A stretch of 64,000 bases of DNA from Fulvimarina endophytica (GCF_003403015.1 NZ_QURL01000006.1:1-64000), one strand, 5' to 3'; counted from the first letter of the stretch, positions 55,441-64,000 are shown. The notes: a model not told the origin generated them from the letters alone. Translations and numbers: made by a program.

Positions 55441-56364
55441 TCAGCCGTCGGGATTGGGAATGTTCAGCTTCTCGCCGCACGCCTTGCAGTGCACGGCATC
55501 GGGATCGTGGCGCTGCAGTCCGCAGGACGGACATTGATAGCTGACCTTGGGCGGCTTGAAGACCGCCTGGGCGAGGTTGAAGAACAGCGAGATGCCGATG
55601 ATCATGATGACGATCGCGGTCAGCTTCCCGCCCGGACCATCGAGGGTGATGTCGCCATAGCCGGTGGTCGTCACCGATGCGACGGTGAAATAGAGCGCGT
55701 CGAGATAGCCCTCGAGCCCGGAGGTCTGGCGAAAGAAGAAGGTGTAGATGAAGCCGGTCGCCAGGAACAGGAAGGTGACGAGGTTGACCAGCGCCTTCAT
55801 CGGCAATTCGTATTCGGCGTAGTGGGAGCGGCGCAACGGCCGCCACAAGGCGCCGCTGCGAGACAGGGACCAGAGCCGCACGATCCGCAGGAAACCGAAA
55901 TTGATGAAGGTTTCGGGAAACACGAGGGTGGCGAGGATGACGAAATCGAGGACGACGAAGGGCTGGCGGAACCAGCGCCTGAGGTTCCGGGTCGCCGTCG
56001 CCCGGGCGATGAGATCGCAGGCGAGGATCGCCGCGACCGTGTAGTCGATGGGCAGATAGTATTCCGTGCCGCGAAGCACCGGCGTCACCACGAAGAGCGC
56101 GATGATCGCGAGATCGACGATGAGGATGACCGCCTGGAAGCGTGTCGCCGCATCGCTATGCCCGTGATAGAGGGCCCTGAGCTTCAGGCGAAGGCGGCCG
56201 ATCGCGGTCTTGCGCGTCTCCTTGACCGGTTCGTGGCCGTCCTCCTCTTCCTCTTCTTCCGCCTCCTCGCCGTCGGCGTCCTTCTCCGCCGCCTCGTCCG
56301 TCTCGCAAGCCTTCAGGGAATCGTTCTCGACGCTGTCGTCCTGGCTGGGTTTCTTCGTCGACAT
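55441..56364 (-). CDS. Six-helix potassium channel with C-terminal zinc ribbon
   Basis: 307-residue channel. An acidic N-terminal tail (residues 1-50, with runs of Glu) precedes six membrane helices (about 76-270). The pore helix and selectivity filter VTTTGYGD lie at residues 231-238, the signature of K+ channels. The S4-like helix (FGFLRIVRLWSLSR) has few positive charges, so voltage sensing may be weak. The C-terminus carries a zinc-ribbon-like Cys278-x2-Cys281 and Cys293-x2-Cys296. The zinc ribbon is an unusual addition; it may act in metal or redox sensing. Confidence 0.85.
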   Translation of the reverse strand: MSTKKPSQDDSVENDSLKACETDEAAEKDADGEEAEEEEEEDGHEPVKETRKTAIGRLRLKLRALYHGHSDAATRFQAVILIVDLAIIALFVVTPVLRGTEYYLPIDYTVAAILACDLIARATATRNLRRWFRQPFVVLDFVILATLVFPETFINFGFLRIVRLWSLSRSGALWRPLRRSHYAEYELPMKALVNLVTFLFLATGFIYTFFFRQTSGLEGYLDALYFTVASVTTTGYGDITLDGPGGKLTAIVIMIIGISLFFNLAQAVFKPPKVSYQCPSCGLQRHDPDAVHCKACGEKLNIPNPDG

Positions 56365-56459
56365 GCACGTCCTTCTGCTACTGGTCGAATCTTGCGGCGA
56401 AGGGCGTAGGGTGGACGAAGCGCCCGATTACGCCTGCGCCAAGACAGCCGACGATCATC

Positions 56460-56771
56460 ATGACTGGACATAGAGACATGACACCCGAAGACGATCAGCT
56501 CAAACCCCGCATCGCGATTCACTACTGCACCCAGTGCCAGTGGCTGCTTCGGGCCGCCTGGATGGCGCAGGAACTCCTCTCCACCTTCGGCGCCGATCTT
56601 GGCGAGGTCGCCCTGGTTCCGGCGACCGGCGGGCATTTCGAAATCGTCTACGGCACCGAGACGATCTGGGAGCGCAAGGCCGATGGCGGCTTTCCGGAGG
56701 CGAAGGTGCTGAAACAGCGCGTGCGCGATCGGCTCGATCCGGCCCGCGATCTCGGCCACAGCGACCGTTAG
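56460..56771 (+). CDS. SelT/SelW/SelH-type redox protein
   Basis: 103-residue thioredoxin-like protein with the Rdx family start RIAIHYCTQCQWLLRAAWMA (CxxC near residues 23-26) and the GTETIWERKADGGFPEAKVL segment. Members contain Cys or selenocysteine; here both positions are Cys. They are suggested to act in oxidative-stress redox control. The start could be 56460 or the ATG at 56478. It is divergent from the channel gene. Confidence 0.85.
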   Translation: MTGHRDMTPEDDQLKPRIAIHYCTQCQWLLRAAWMAQELLSTFGADLGEVALVPATGGHFEIVYGTETIWERKADGGFPEAKVLKQRVRDRLDPARDLGHSDR

Positions 56772-56903
56772 GCGGGGCGAGCGGGTCTTGCGGCGGCGCG
56801 AGGGTCCGATGCGAATTACAAATCGGTCATGACCGTTTTGTAACGCAACGTCAGGCGGCGCGCGCGGTTCTCCTGCTGTCGGATGACTTGAGCGCGGCCC
56901 TTT

Positions 56904-56929
56904 GGAACGGACCCCGCAGCCGATCCGTC
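56904..56929 (+). promoter_or_regulatory. Candidate EcfG-type promoter before yfdX
   Basis: GGAAC at 56904-56908 and CGTC at 56926-56929 with a 17-base spacer nearly match the EcfG consensus (GGAAC-N16/17-CGTT). The element lies 21 bases upstream of the YfdX start codon. One mismatch in the -10 part keeps confidence low. Confidence 0.35.
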
Positions 56930-56949
56930 GCAAGATCTGGAGAACTCCC

Positions 56950-57819
56950 ATGTTCATGAAATCCGCTTTCGCCCTGGTCCTCGTCGGCGCGACCGCCCTG
57001 TCGCCCGTCGCCTTCGCCGCCAGCGAGGCCAATGCCCAGGCCCAGTCGCAGCAGCAGTCCTCGATGACCGATCAGCAGGATATGACGGTCTCCAAGGACT
57101 TCCAGAAACTCTCCGAAGATGGCGTCCAGGCCTTCCGCAACGTCCAGATGGCCCGCGTCGCGATCTTCGACGGCAAGACCGACATGGCCACGAAGCTGGT
57201 CGATCAGGCGGTCCAGCAGCTCCAGTCCGCCAAGACCGACGGCAGCGCCTTCGAGAAGGCCCATTCCGAACTGGTGACGATGGACGCCAAGGCGCATCCC
57301 GCCGATACCGCGAAGACATCCGACACCGCGAAGACCGCGACCCAGAGCGCGGATGCGTCGAAGACGTCCGCGTCAGGCGATACGCAGGTCTGGCTGCCGA
57401 TCGACGGTCAGGTGATCCTCGGCGCCGACTACCAGGTCTCCGACACCAACAACGCGGCCGTGACCAAGGCGAACGCCGCCATGAAGGCCGGTGATGCGCA
57501 GGGTGCCAAGGAACAGCTGAAGCTTGCCGGCGTCGATGTCGACTTCGCCGTCGCCATGGTGCCGCTCGACCAGACCATCCAGGACGTGCAGCAGGCCCAG
57601 AACGACCTGAAGGCCGACAAGTACTACGAGGCCAATCTGGAACTGAAGAAGGTCTCCGACAACGTGGTGGTGGCCGAGATGGATGCGGTCGGCGTGCCCG
57701 ACAGCGGTTCGAAGACGGCGAACGCCAAGTCTCAGGACCAGTCCACGACCGGTGCGGCCTCGCAGGACACGGCGTCCAATAGCGGCCACCAGAACAAGAC
57801 CGGCACCGCGACCCAGTAA
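56950..57819 (+). CDS. yfdX: YfdX-family secreted stress protein
   Basis: 289-residue protein with a signal peptide (about residues 1-24, cleavage after AFAASEA). The YfdX core is visible: DGVQAFRNVQMARVAIFDGK and, after a Thr/Ala/Ser-rich linker (about 125-140), VWLPIDGQVILGADYQVSD and AAMKAGDAQGAKEQLKLAGV. Members are periplasmic proteins linked to acid and antibiotic stress. A possible EcfG-type promoter lies upstream. The tail is Ser/Thr/Gln-rich. Confidence 0.85.
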   Translation: MFMKSAFALVLVGATALSPVAFAASEANAQAQSQQQSSMTDQQDMTVSKDFQKLSEDGVQAFRNVQMARVAIFDGKTDMATKLVDQAVQQLQSAKTDGSAFEKAHSELVTMDAKAHPADTAKTSDTAKTATQSADASKTSASGDTQVWLPIDGQVILGADYQVSDTNNAAVTKANAAMKAGDAQGAKEQLKLAGVDVDFAVAMVPLDQTIQDVQQAQNDLKADKYYEANLELKKVSDNVVVAEMDAVGVPDSGSKTANAKSQDQSTTGAASQDTASNSGHQNKTGTATQ

Positions 57820-57854
57820 GTCCTATCGGCAGCCAGTTGCAAAACTTCGATGAC

Positions 57855-57896
57855 ATCGCCCCGGCCGGGTCTCCAAGAGGACTCGGCCGGGGCGAT
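57855..57896. terminator. Long perfect hairpin after yfdX
   Basis: An 18-bp stem (ATCGCCCCGGCCGGGTCT against its near-complement at 57879-57896, two G-U pairs) closes a six-base loop. It lies 36 bases after the yfdX stop, between convergent genes. A clear U-tract is absent, so it may be a bidirectional terminator or an RNA-stabilising element. Confidence 0.65.
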
Positions 57897-58064
57897 CTTG
57901 CATGGAGGCGGGACGATTGCCGCAGAGGAGGGGAGGGAAGGGAAGAGTTTCGCGGACTTACGGCCCAAGTCCCGGCCCTTGAGCCGGGCCGGGCTCCTGT
58001 TTCTTGCTGACGCATCGGATGGCCCGAAAACCGGGTCCACGTTTCGGTCCGATGCTGTGGAGGC

Positions 58065-58427
58065 CTACTTGCCGTCGTCGATCGTCACCTTGGACCGGTC
58101 GAAGGCCACATGGCCGGCGATGTCCCGGACGGCGCCATAGGGCTCGTCATAGGCCCAGACCGCGTCCGGGGCCGCCTTGCCTTCGGCGGAGATGTTCCAG
58201 TAGCGCGCCTCGCCCTTGTGCGGGCAGGTGGTCTTCGTCTCGCTCTCCTTCAGGAACGGCATGGCGACGTGGTCCTTCGGAATGTAATAGACCGGGTCGT
58301 AGCCCTTTTCCTTCAGGACGAGCGCATCCTTCGTGCTGGCGAGCACCGCGCCCTCGAAGGTGATACTGACCGGATGGCCGGCCTTCTCGATGGTGATGCG
58401 CTCGTTCGTCTGGGTGTTCTCGGACAT
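58065..58427 (-). CDS. DUF427-family protein
   Basis: 120-residue beta-rich protein of the DUF427 family: GHPVSITFEGAVLASTKDAL, YYIPKDHVAMPFL, CPHKGEARYWNI and AYDEPYGAVRDIAGHVAF are all typical. Function is unknown; members are small, single-domain and cytoplasmic. A GAAGGAG ribosome site fixes the ATG at 58427. It is convergent with yfdX. Confidence 0.9.
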   Translation of the reverse strand: MSENTQTNERITIEKAGHPVSITFEGAVLASTKDALVLKEKGYDPVYYIPKDHVAMPFLKESETKTTCPHKGEARYWNISAEGKAAPDAVWAYDEPYGAVRDIAGHVAFDRSKVTIDDGK

Positions 58428-58610
58428 GTCCTGCTCCTTCGTCTGTCGCAGATGGCGGTTCGTCGAAGGAGGGAATCGGAACGCGCATCGAACGTTCCGC
58501 GAAAACGCCGATCGAGGCCGGCGGCGCGACATCGCGTCGCCGGCCAGAAGGCCCGGAGTTCAATCCGTCCGGGCCCCGGAACATGGCGGGAATGCCGCCG
58601 CGATGAGAAC

Positions 58611-59147
58611 TTACGCGCCCTTCGCCTCGTAGCGTTCCACCGCCTTGCTGATCATGGCGCGGGCCTTTTCCACATCGCCCCATTCGTGGATCTTCACCCA
58701 TTTGCCGGGCTCCAGATCCTTGTAGTGCTCGAAGAAGTGCCCGACCTGCTTGAGAAGAATCTCCGGCATGTCCGTGGCGGTCTTCACGTTCTCGTACTGG
58801 CGGGTCATCTTGGAGGTGGGCACCGCGATGACCTTCTCGTCCTGGCCGCCATCGTCCTCCATCACGAGAACGCCGATCGGCCGGCAGGGAAGCACCGAGC
58901 CCGGCACGAAGGGACGGTCGTTGAGAACGAGGACGTCGATCGGGTCGCCGTCGTCGGAGAGCGTGTGCGGCACGAAGCCGTAATTGCCCGGATAACGCAT
59001 GGGCGTGAACAAGATGCGGTCGACGAAGAGGGCGCCCGATTCCTTGTCCATCTCGTATTTCACCGGTTCGCCGCCCATCGGCACCTCGATGATGACGTTG
59101 AGCTCGTCCGGCGGGTTCTTGCCCCGTGAAATCTTCGAAATGTCCAT
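58611..59147 (-). CDS. ppa: Inorganic pyrophosphatase
   Basis: 178-residue soluble family I pyrophosphatase. The active-site Asp motif [10 protein letters not shown] (near residues 66-75), [16 protein letters not shown] near the start and the [20 protein letters not shown] region are complete. It hydrolyses pyrophosphate made by biosynthetic reactions. The ATG at 59147 gives the usual [13 protein letters not shown]. It lies upstream of the flagellin genes on the opposite strand. Confidence 0.96.
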   Translation of the reverse strand: MDISKISRGKNPPDELNVIIEVPMGGEPVKYEMDKESGALFVDRILFTPMRYPGNYGFVPHTLSDDGDPIDVLVLNDRPFVPGSVLPCRPIGVLVMEDDGGQDEKVIAVPTSKMTRQYENVKTATDMPEILLKQVGHFFEHYKDLEPGKWVKIHEWGDVEKARAMISKAVERYEAKGA

Positions 59148-59447
59148 GGCGTCCTCTCTGCCTCGTTGAGCGCGGCCTTCGGCCGGCATTTGTGGTTCCG
59201 CCGTTTGATAGGCCCCGGGGCGGCGGTGTCAATCGCCGGCGGTGCGTGGCGGTAAGGCATCTGGGCAGGAGGCGGGAACGGAATTTGCCCGCGAAATATC
59301 CTCGGCCGCCATTCCTTAACGCCTCCGGCAACCGATCGTTAACCTTAACGGCCTATCACTGGCTCCCGAACGAGACGTTGCATGAAGCGACGGTTCCCAT
59401 TCCTTACAGGCCCATGAGGGGCGCTCGAAAATCAGGGCAAGACTCTT
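59148..59447. other. Upstream region of flagellin gene 1
   Basis: About 300 bases holding the ppa and flagellin promoters. A CGTTAA-CC-TTAACG inverted repeat at 59337-59350 contains TTAACC, the CtrA half-site sequence, but not the full TTAA-N7-TTAA box. No coding region was supported. Confidence 0.5.
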
Positions 59448-61298
59448 ATGACCAGCATCAACACCAACGTCGCGGCGATGACCGCCCTGCAGACCCTGCA
59501 GAGCACGAATTCGATGATGGAAGCGACGCAGAACCGTATCTCGACGGGCTACCGCGTCTCGGAAGCCAAAGACAACGCCGCCTACTGGTCGATCGCGACC
59601 ACCATGCGCTCCGACAACCAGTCCCTGAGCGCGGTGACCGACGCCCTCGGCCTCGGTGCTGCGACCGTCGACACCGCCTATACGGGTATGACCTCGATCA
59701 AGGACGTGCTGGTCGAGATCAAGGCCAAGCTGACCGCCGCGACCCAGGACGGCGTCGATCGCTCCAAGGTCCAGTCGGAGATCGGCGAGCTTCAGAAGCA
59801 GATGAAGAGCATCGCCGATTCGGCGAGCTTCTCGGGCGCCAACTGGCTCTCGGTCAATTCGGCCGAAGCGAGCTATTCCTCGGAAACCTCCATCGTCTCC
59901 TCCTTCTCGCGGGTGGGTGCGGGTGCGATCGCCCTCGGCTCGGTGAAGGTCAATCTCGACAATCTGAAGCTCTTCGATGCCAACTCGAAGAACGACCCGG
60001 CCAAGGCCGGCGTTCTCGACAAGGCGATGACCCTGGTCGACGGAAAGGGCGTGGCGCTCGAATTCGGCGGTTCGTCCTCGACGGCGGAAGTCGGTACGGG
60101 TGGCCTGAAGGCGCAGGACGCCGGTGCGGGCAAGGCGATCGCGGCTTCGACCACCGACTATGATGCGAGCGGTACGGCCAAGCTGACCTTCGACGATATC
60201 GGCGACAAGATCACCTTCGACATCACCTACGGCGATACCACGCCCCCGACGACGAAGACCGTCGCGATCGCGCGCGGCACGGTCCAGACCGCGCTCGACA
60301 ACTCCGCGAACTCGATCACCATCCAGAACGCGGAAGAATATGCGAAGGTCGTTCGCCAGGCCCTGAGCGATGCCGGCGTGACGGGTGTCACCGTCGGCAC
60401 GAAGGTCGGAACGGCCGCCGGCAAGCAGGCCCTGACCTTCACTTCCGACAAGGGAAGCGTCCAGGTCGCCACTCCGACTGCAAACAATGGCGGCGCGGCT
60501 GACGCAGCCTTCATTCCCGCTAACGTCGCCCTGACGACCGGTACGGCCACCTACCAGCCGGCCGTTGCGAAGATGGATCAGTTTGCAGGTCCGATGCAGC
60601 TGACCGGAACGGCCGAGATCTCCTTCCAGATCACTGTCGACGGCGCCACGACGCCGACGACGGTCAAGATCGACAAGACGACGATCGGAAACGCACTCGG
60701 CACGACCGACGGGAAGATCAACAGCGCCTACGAATTCCAGCGTGTCGTTCTCACGGCACTCGGTGACCCGAACAATGATGGAAGCGCTGCGGACGCCATC
60801 ACCAACGTCACGGTCGGCTCACTCGCGAACGGCGCCGTTACCTTCACAAGCCAGGATACCTCGACCGGCTCCAAGATCGTGATCTCCGAGGTGATCACGA
60901 AGAAGGATACGACGGACAGCAAGGCGACGACGGCCGCGCAGATCTCGATCGCCGATATCGACGTCTCGACCGATGCCCTCAACAAGCGCGGCGCGACCTC
61001 CAAGGCGGATATTCAGGAAGTGCTGAGCGCCTATATCAACGTCGTGGACACCGCCATCGAGAAGGTCACGACGGCCGCCTCGACGCTGGGTTCGGTGACG
61101 AACCGCATCGAGATGCAGCAGAACTTCCTGTCGAAGCTCACCGATACGATCGACAAGGGCATCGGCACCCTGGTCGATGCCGACATGACCGAGGAATCGA
61201 CCCGCCTCAAGGCGCTCCAGACCCAGCAGCAGCTGGGCGTTCAGTCCCTGTCGATCGCCAACCAGTCGTCCCAGGCGCTGATGCAGCTCTTCCAGTAA
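59448..61298 (+). CDS. fla: Flagellin, long variant (copy 1)
   Basis: 616-residue filament protein. The conserved D0/D1 N-terminus starts MTSINTNVAAMTALQTLQST and runs to about residue 138. The conserved C-terminus (about 500-616) includes TLVDADMTEESTRLKALQTQ and QQQLGVQSLSIANQSSQALM. The central exposed region (about 138-495) contains two copies of a related module, about 243-336 and 388-482, each with a TxxTAL or IGNAL strand, an AEEYAKVV or YEFQRVVL helix and a VTVG...TFTS end. Rhizobial flagellins are usually about 320-430 residues, so this is notably long. It is followed by a terminator and a paralogous gene. Confidence 0.94.
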   Translation: MTSINTNVAAMTALQTLQSTNSMMEATQNRISTGYRVSEAKDNAAYWSIATTMRSDNQSLSAVTDALGLGAATVDTAYTGMTSIKDVLVEIKAKLTAATQDGVDRSKVQSEIGELQKQMKSIADSASFSGANWLSVNSAEASYSSETSIVSSFSRVGAGAIALGSVKVNLDNLKLFDANSKNDPAKAGVLDKAMTLVDGKGVALEFGGSSSTAEVGTGGLKAQDAGAGKAIAASTTDYDASGTAKLTFDDIGDKITFDITYGDTTPPTTKTVAIARGTVQTALDNSANSITIQNAEEYAKVVRQALSDAGVTGVTVGTKVGTAAGKQALTFTSDKGSVQVATPTANNGGAADAAFIPANVALTTGTATYQPAVAKMDQFAGPMQLTGTAEISFQITVDGATTPTTVKIDKTTIGNALGTTDGKINSAYEFQRVVLTALGDPNNDGSAADAITNVTVGSLANGAVTFTSQDTSTGSKIVISEVITKKDTTDSKATTAAQISIADIDVSTDALNKRGATSKADIQEVLSAYINVVDTAIEKVTTAASTLGSVTNRIEMQQNFLSKLTDTIDKGIGTLVDADMTEESTRLKALQTQQQLGVQSLSIANQSSQALMQLFQ

Positions 61299-61327
61299 AG
61301 AGCCGCCCATTCCCCACGAACGACCAG

Positions 61328-61356
61328 AGGCCCGGCGGAAACGTCGGGCCTGTTTT
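61328..61356 (+). terminator. Terminator after flagellin 1
   Basis: AGGCCCGGCG pairs with CGTCGGGCCT around a GAAA loop (61328-61351), followed by GTTTT. It lies 29 bases after the first flagellin stop, so the second flagellin has its own promoter. Confidence 0.85.
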
Positions 61357-61619
61357 GCGTTGATCCGCCGGTCCGCAAGGGAACCGCGATCCCCGACAGG
61401 GTCCCGAAGGGCATGCAAGACTTGGTTAACCATAAATACGCGAACGACGGTGAAAAGCGCCCGGATCACCGGCTGTTTACATTCTGAAAAGGCGGATGAC
61501 CTAGAACTCTCCTCAACGGATCGATGTAAGACTGAAGTCAATCGAAGGCATGATGCCGCTCCGTTGGGCCACGATACTGGCATGTCCTTCTTCGTACAGA
61601 GTTACAGGACAGTTCGACT
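61357..61619. other. Upstream region of flagellin gene 2
   Basis: About 260 bases. A palindromic GGTTAACC at 61424-61431 contains CtrA-like half-sites. No complete CtrA box or other known promoter was recognised, and no gene was supported. Confidence 0.45.
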
Positions 61620-63596
61620 ATGACCTCCATCAATACCAACGTCGCCGCCATGACCGCTCTGCAGACCCTGCAGGCGACCAACAGCGCGATGGACGAGACG
61701 CAGAACCGCATCTCGACCGGTTTCCGCGTCGCAGAAGCCAAGGACAACGCCGCCTACTGGTCGATCGCGACCACGATGCGTTCCGACAGCGCCTCGATCT
61801 CGGCCGTTCAGGACGCGCTCGGCCTCGGCGCCGCCACCGTCGACACGGCCTATACGGGTCTGACGGCCTCCAAGGACGTTCTCAACGAGATCAAGAACAA
61901 GCTCACCGCCGCCACCCAGGACGGTGTCGACCTCGACAAGGTGCAGTCGGAAATCGGCGAGCTCCAGAAGCAGCTGAAGAGCATCTCGGAAGCCGCCTCC
62001 TTCTCCGGCGCCAACTGGCTTTCGGTCGACTCCAGCTCGAAGACCTATTCCGGCGAGACCTCGGTCGTTTCGTCCTACTCCAAGAGCGGCAATGCGATCT
62101 CGCTCGGTTCGGTCAAGATCAACCTCGATGACCTGAAGCTGTTCGACAAGGCCGCATCGGGCGAGAAGGGCGGTATCGTCGACGCACAGGCCGTCCTGAA
62201 GAGCGCCGACGGCACGTCCCTGACCCTCGGCGGCAAGGACTCGCGCGCTCAGCTCGCGGCCGGCGGTCTGAAGGTCGGTTCCGACTCGGTGGGTGTTGCC
62301 ACCGTCAAGTCGGGTGCGGAATACGACGTCGACGGTGCCTCGAAGATCACTTTCAACAACCAGGGCGATAAGATCACCTTCGACGTGCGGGTGGATGGTG
62401 CCCTTCAGGCCGATGGAGTGACGGCCAAGACGACCAAGGTGACGATCGCGCTCGGAACGGTCCAGACCGCTCTGAACAACACCTCCGACAGCATCACGAT
62501 CCAGAACGCCGAAGAGATGGCGAAGGTCGTCCAGCAGGCGATGACCGATGCGGGCATCACCAATGTGAAGGTCGGTACCGCAGCCGGTGGCACGACTGCA
62601 GGCAAGTCGGTCCTGACCTACGAGTCGACGACGGAAGGTGCGAAGTCGCGAGTTACCGTCACGGGCGTTACGGCTACGTCTGGTCCGAACGAAGATGCAG
62701 CCGCTACGGACAACGCTTCATTCACAGCGGCTAACGCCGCCGTCATCGGAGCCGCCGCAACTGCAACGCGGACCTTCGAGAAGGCAACCGCCCAGATGGA
62801 TGCCTTCACCGGTCCGATGCAGCTGACCGGCGATGCCAACATCGCGTTCAAGATCGATCTGACGACGGGTGCGTCCGGTGCCGAAACGACGGCTACCAAG
62901 GACGTCAAGATCACCAAAGCGACGATCAGCGCCGCTCTTGGAACGACCGACGGCAAGATCAACTCCGCGTCCGAATTCCAGCAGGTCATGATCCAGGCGC
63001 TGAAGGATCCGGACGGCAACGGCGACGCGGCCACCTTCGTGAACGCGGCTGGTGCAACGGTTGCAGCAGGCGCCGGTACGGCCGGAGAGCCGATCACCGG
63101 CATCACGGTCGGATCCCTGGGCAGCGGCGCCGTGTCGTTCACTTTCGATACCGCGACGAACGGTACCGAGAAGATCGCCATCAAGGACATCAAGGCGACT
63201 GCCGACTCCGCCGAGCCGCAGGCTGGTACCGAAGCGATGATCTCGGTCGCCGAGATCGACATCTCCAAGGCCGGCCTCAAGGCGCGCGGCGTCGAGACTT
63301 CGGCCGACATCAAGGAAGTGCTGACCGCCTACGTCAACATCGTCGATGCGGCGATCGAGAACGTGACCAGCGCTGCCTCGACCCTCGGTTCGGTGTCCTC
63401 GCGTATCGACATGCAGCAGGACTTCCTGTCCAAGCTGAACAACACGATCGAGAAGGGCATCGGCACGCTCGTCGACGCCGACATGACCGAAGAGTCCACC
63501 CGCCTCAAGGCGCTCCAGACCCAGCAGCAGCTCGGTGTGCAGTCGCTCTCCATGGCGAACAACTCCTCGCAGTCGCTGCTCTCGCTCTTCCGTTAA
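61620..63596 (+). CDS. fla: Flagellin, long variant (copy 2)
   Basis: 658-residue flagellin, a paralog of the preceding gene with near-identical ends: MTSINTNVAAMTALQTLQAT at the start and KALQTQQQLGVQSLSMANNS near the end. It shows the same two-module central region, here with longer insertions (e.g. GTAGEPITGITVGSLGSGAV). The close N-terminal identity over about 135 codons suggests recent duplication or gene conversion. Both copies probably build a filament with a thick outer layer. Confidence 0.94.
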   Translation: MTSINTNVAAMTALQTLQATNSAMDETQNRISTGFRVAEAKDNAAYWSIATTMRSDSASISAVQDALGLGAATVDTAYTGLTASKDVLNEIKNKLTAATQDGVDLDKVQSEIGELQKQLKSISEAASFSGANWLSVDSSSKTYSGETSVVSSYSKSGNAISLGSVKINLDDLKLFDKAASGEKGGIVDAQAVLKSADGTSLTLGGKDSRAQLAAGGLKVGSDSVGVATVKSGAEYDVDGASKITFNNQGDKITFDVRVDGALQADGVTAKTTKVTIALGTVQTALNNTSDSITIQNAEEMAKVVQQAMTDAGITNVKVGTAAGGTTAGKSVLTYESTTEGAKSRVTVTGVTATSGPNEDAAATDNASFTAANAAVIGAAATATRTFEKATAQMDAFTGPMQLTGDANIAFKIDLTTGASGAETTATKDVKITKATISAALGTTDGKINSASEFQQVMIQALKDPDGNGDAATFVNAAGATVAAGAGTAGEPITGITVGSLGSGAVSFTFDTATNGTEKIAIKDIKATADSAEPQAGTEAMISVAEIDISKAGLKARGVETSADIKEVLTAYVNIVDAAIENVTSAASTLGSVSSRIDMQQDFLSKLNNTIEKGIGTLVDADMTEESTRLKALQTQQQLGVQSLSMANNSSQSLLSLFR

Positions 63597-63626
63597 TCGG
63601 AACGCGACTGTCTCGGACAGCATCGG

Positions 63627-63654
63627 AAAGGCCCGGCTCACCGCCGGGCCTTTT
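63627..63654 (+). terminator. Terminator after flagellin 2
   Basis: AAAGGCCCGGC (63627-63637) pairs with GCCGGGCCTTT (63643-63653), followed by T-rich sequence. It lies 30 bases after the second flagellin stop. Confidence 0.9.
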
Positions 63655-63942
63655 CGCGTTGGGGCATCCGGTACGCGGGCGCAGGAGCATCCGGTGGCGC
63701 CGGTGCCGGGCGCGAGGCGAGGCGAGGGGGGCTAGGCAAAGGAGAGGGCGCCGATCGCGCCGTTTCCCGTCCGCCGGGCCGCTCTGCCGCTGTTTCACGT
63801 GAAGCAGGCCCCATGCCAGGTCCCCCGATCCGCTCCCCCTTTCGACGCGTTAACCCTTTGTTAACCGGGGTTTCGCGCAAGCTTTCACCCGCATGGTCCC
63901 CGCCGGGTAACCAATTCTTAAGCTTCAATAGCGGGGTGCGTC
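63655..63942. other. Intergenic stretch containing a CtrA box
   Basis: About 290 bases without a supported gene on either strand, ending at the start of the next, partially included gene. The CtrA box at 63850-63864 lies in its right part. Confidence 0.5.
63850..63864 (+). promoter_or_regulatory. CtrA box (TTAA-N7-TTAA)
   Basis: TTAA (63850-63853) and TTAA (63861-63864) are separated by seven bases (CCCTTTG), the full CtrA recognition element. It lies about 80 bases before the next start codon, a typical activating distance, upstream of a presumed flagellar gene. Confidence 0.75.
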
Positions 63943-64000
63943 ATGGCCGGTCTTCTGGGCGGACAGGCACAACAGATCGTCTCCAATCTCGGCCAGCTCG
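63943..64000 (+). CDS. Partial gene at window edge, possibly FliF (MS-ring protein)
   Basis: Only 19 codons are present, starting MAGLLGGQAQQIVSNLGQL. The sequence resembles the start of FliF MS-ring proteins, which often begin with a short loop before a membrane helix, and a CtrA box lies upstream. Too short to identify; any flagellar protein is possible. Confidence 0.3.
   Translation, partial: MAGLLGGQAQQIVSNLGQL

Overview
The window comes from a GC-rich alphaproteobacterium, almost certainly a member of the Hyphomicrobiales (Rhizobiales). The pointers are the rhizobial order UDG-NYN-rpoZ-rsh-pyrE, lepB-rnc-era, a CdnL/CarD regulator, an RpoH2-type sigma factor, complete CtrA boxes (TTAA-N7-TTAA) and rhizobial flagellins. 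A family such as Aurantimonadaceae would fit, but that is a guess. No rRNA, tRNA, CRISPR array or insertion sequence is recognisable.

1-12.2 kb is a nickel/urease locus. A leftward run nikABCDE-ureDABC-brnT-brnA-ureEFG imports nickel and builds urease. The nickel repressor gene nikR is divergent, and a perfect NikR operator (GTATGA-N16-TCATAC) lies between nikR and nikA. A complete BrnT/BrnA toxin-antitoxin pair with its own palindromic operator sits inside the urease genes, and the antitoxin stop codon overlaps the ureE start.

12.2-15.1 kb holds a BCCT osmolyte transporter and a glutaredoxin-MauE membrane fusion. 15.3-22.3 kb is a compact chemosensory operon (STAS, CheY, CheA, two CheW, CheB) that ends in a soluble coiled-coil protein with two degenerate receptor-tip motifs. 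No CheR or CheD is present in the window. 22.3-24.6 kb carries a ferritin-like protein and a manganese catalase. 24.6-34.2 kb is housekeeping (truB, rbfA, leuCD, a YrdC-like protein, an HDAC-fold deacetylase, a MATE pump, a small VPGS-repeat secreted protein, a family 5 uracil-DNA glycosylase and a NYN nuclease).

34.4-41.5 kb is the conserved core rpoZ-rsh-pyrE-DUF2062-lepB-rnc-era. recO, usually close to era, lies 7.6 kb away. The interval holds an SDR, a secreted FLEDGGGIT-repeat protein under a CtrA box, a glyoxalase-like hydrolase, an ABC-2 exporter, a ceramidase-fold membrane protein, a PIN/Phd toxin-antitoxin pair, and lower-GC LysE and PPOX genes that look acquired. 49-59 kb has an MFS carrier, def, carD, rpoH, a zinc-ribbon potassium channel, a SelT/W-like redox protein, yfdX, DUF427 and ppa. 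The window ends with two unusually long tandem flagellin genes and the first codons of another gene, possibly fliF, behind a second CtrA box.

Functionally the window combines nickel-dependent nitrogen scavenging, stress defence (catalase, RpoH2, RSH, YfdX), a non-standard chemosensory pathway and CtrA-linked flagellar and envelope genes. Translational coupling through 4-base overlaps (ATGA/GTGA/TTGA) is common throughout, and several nik and ure genes use GTG or TTG starts.
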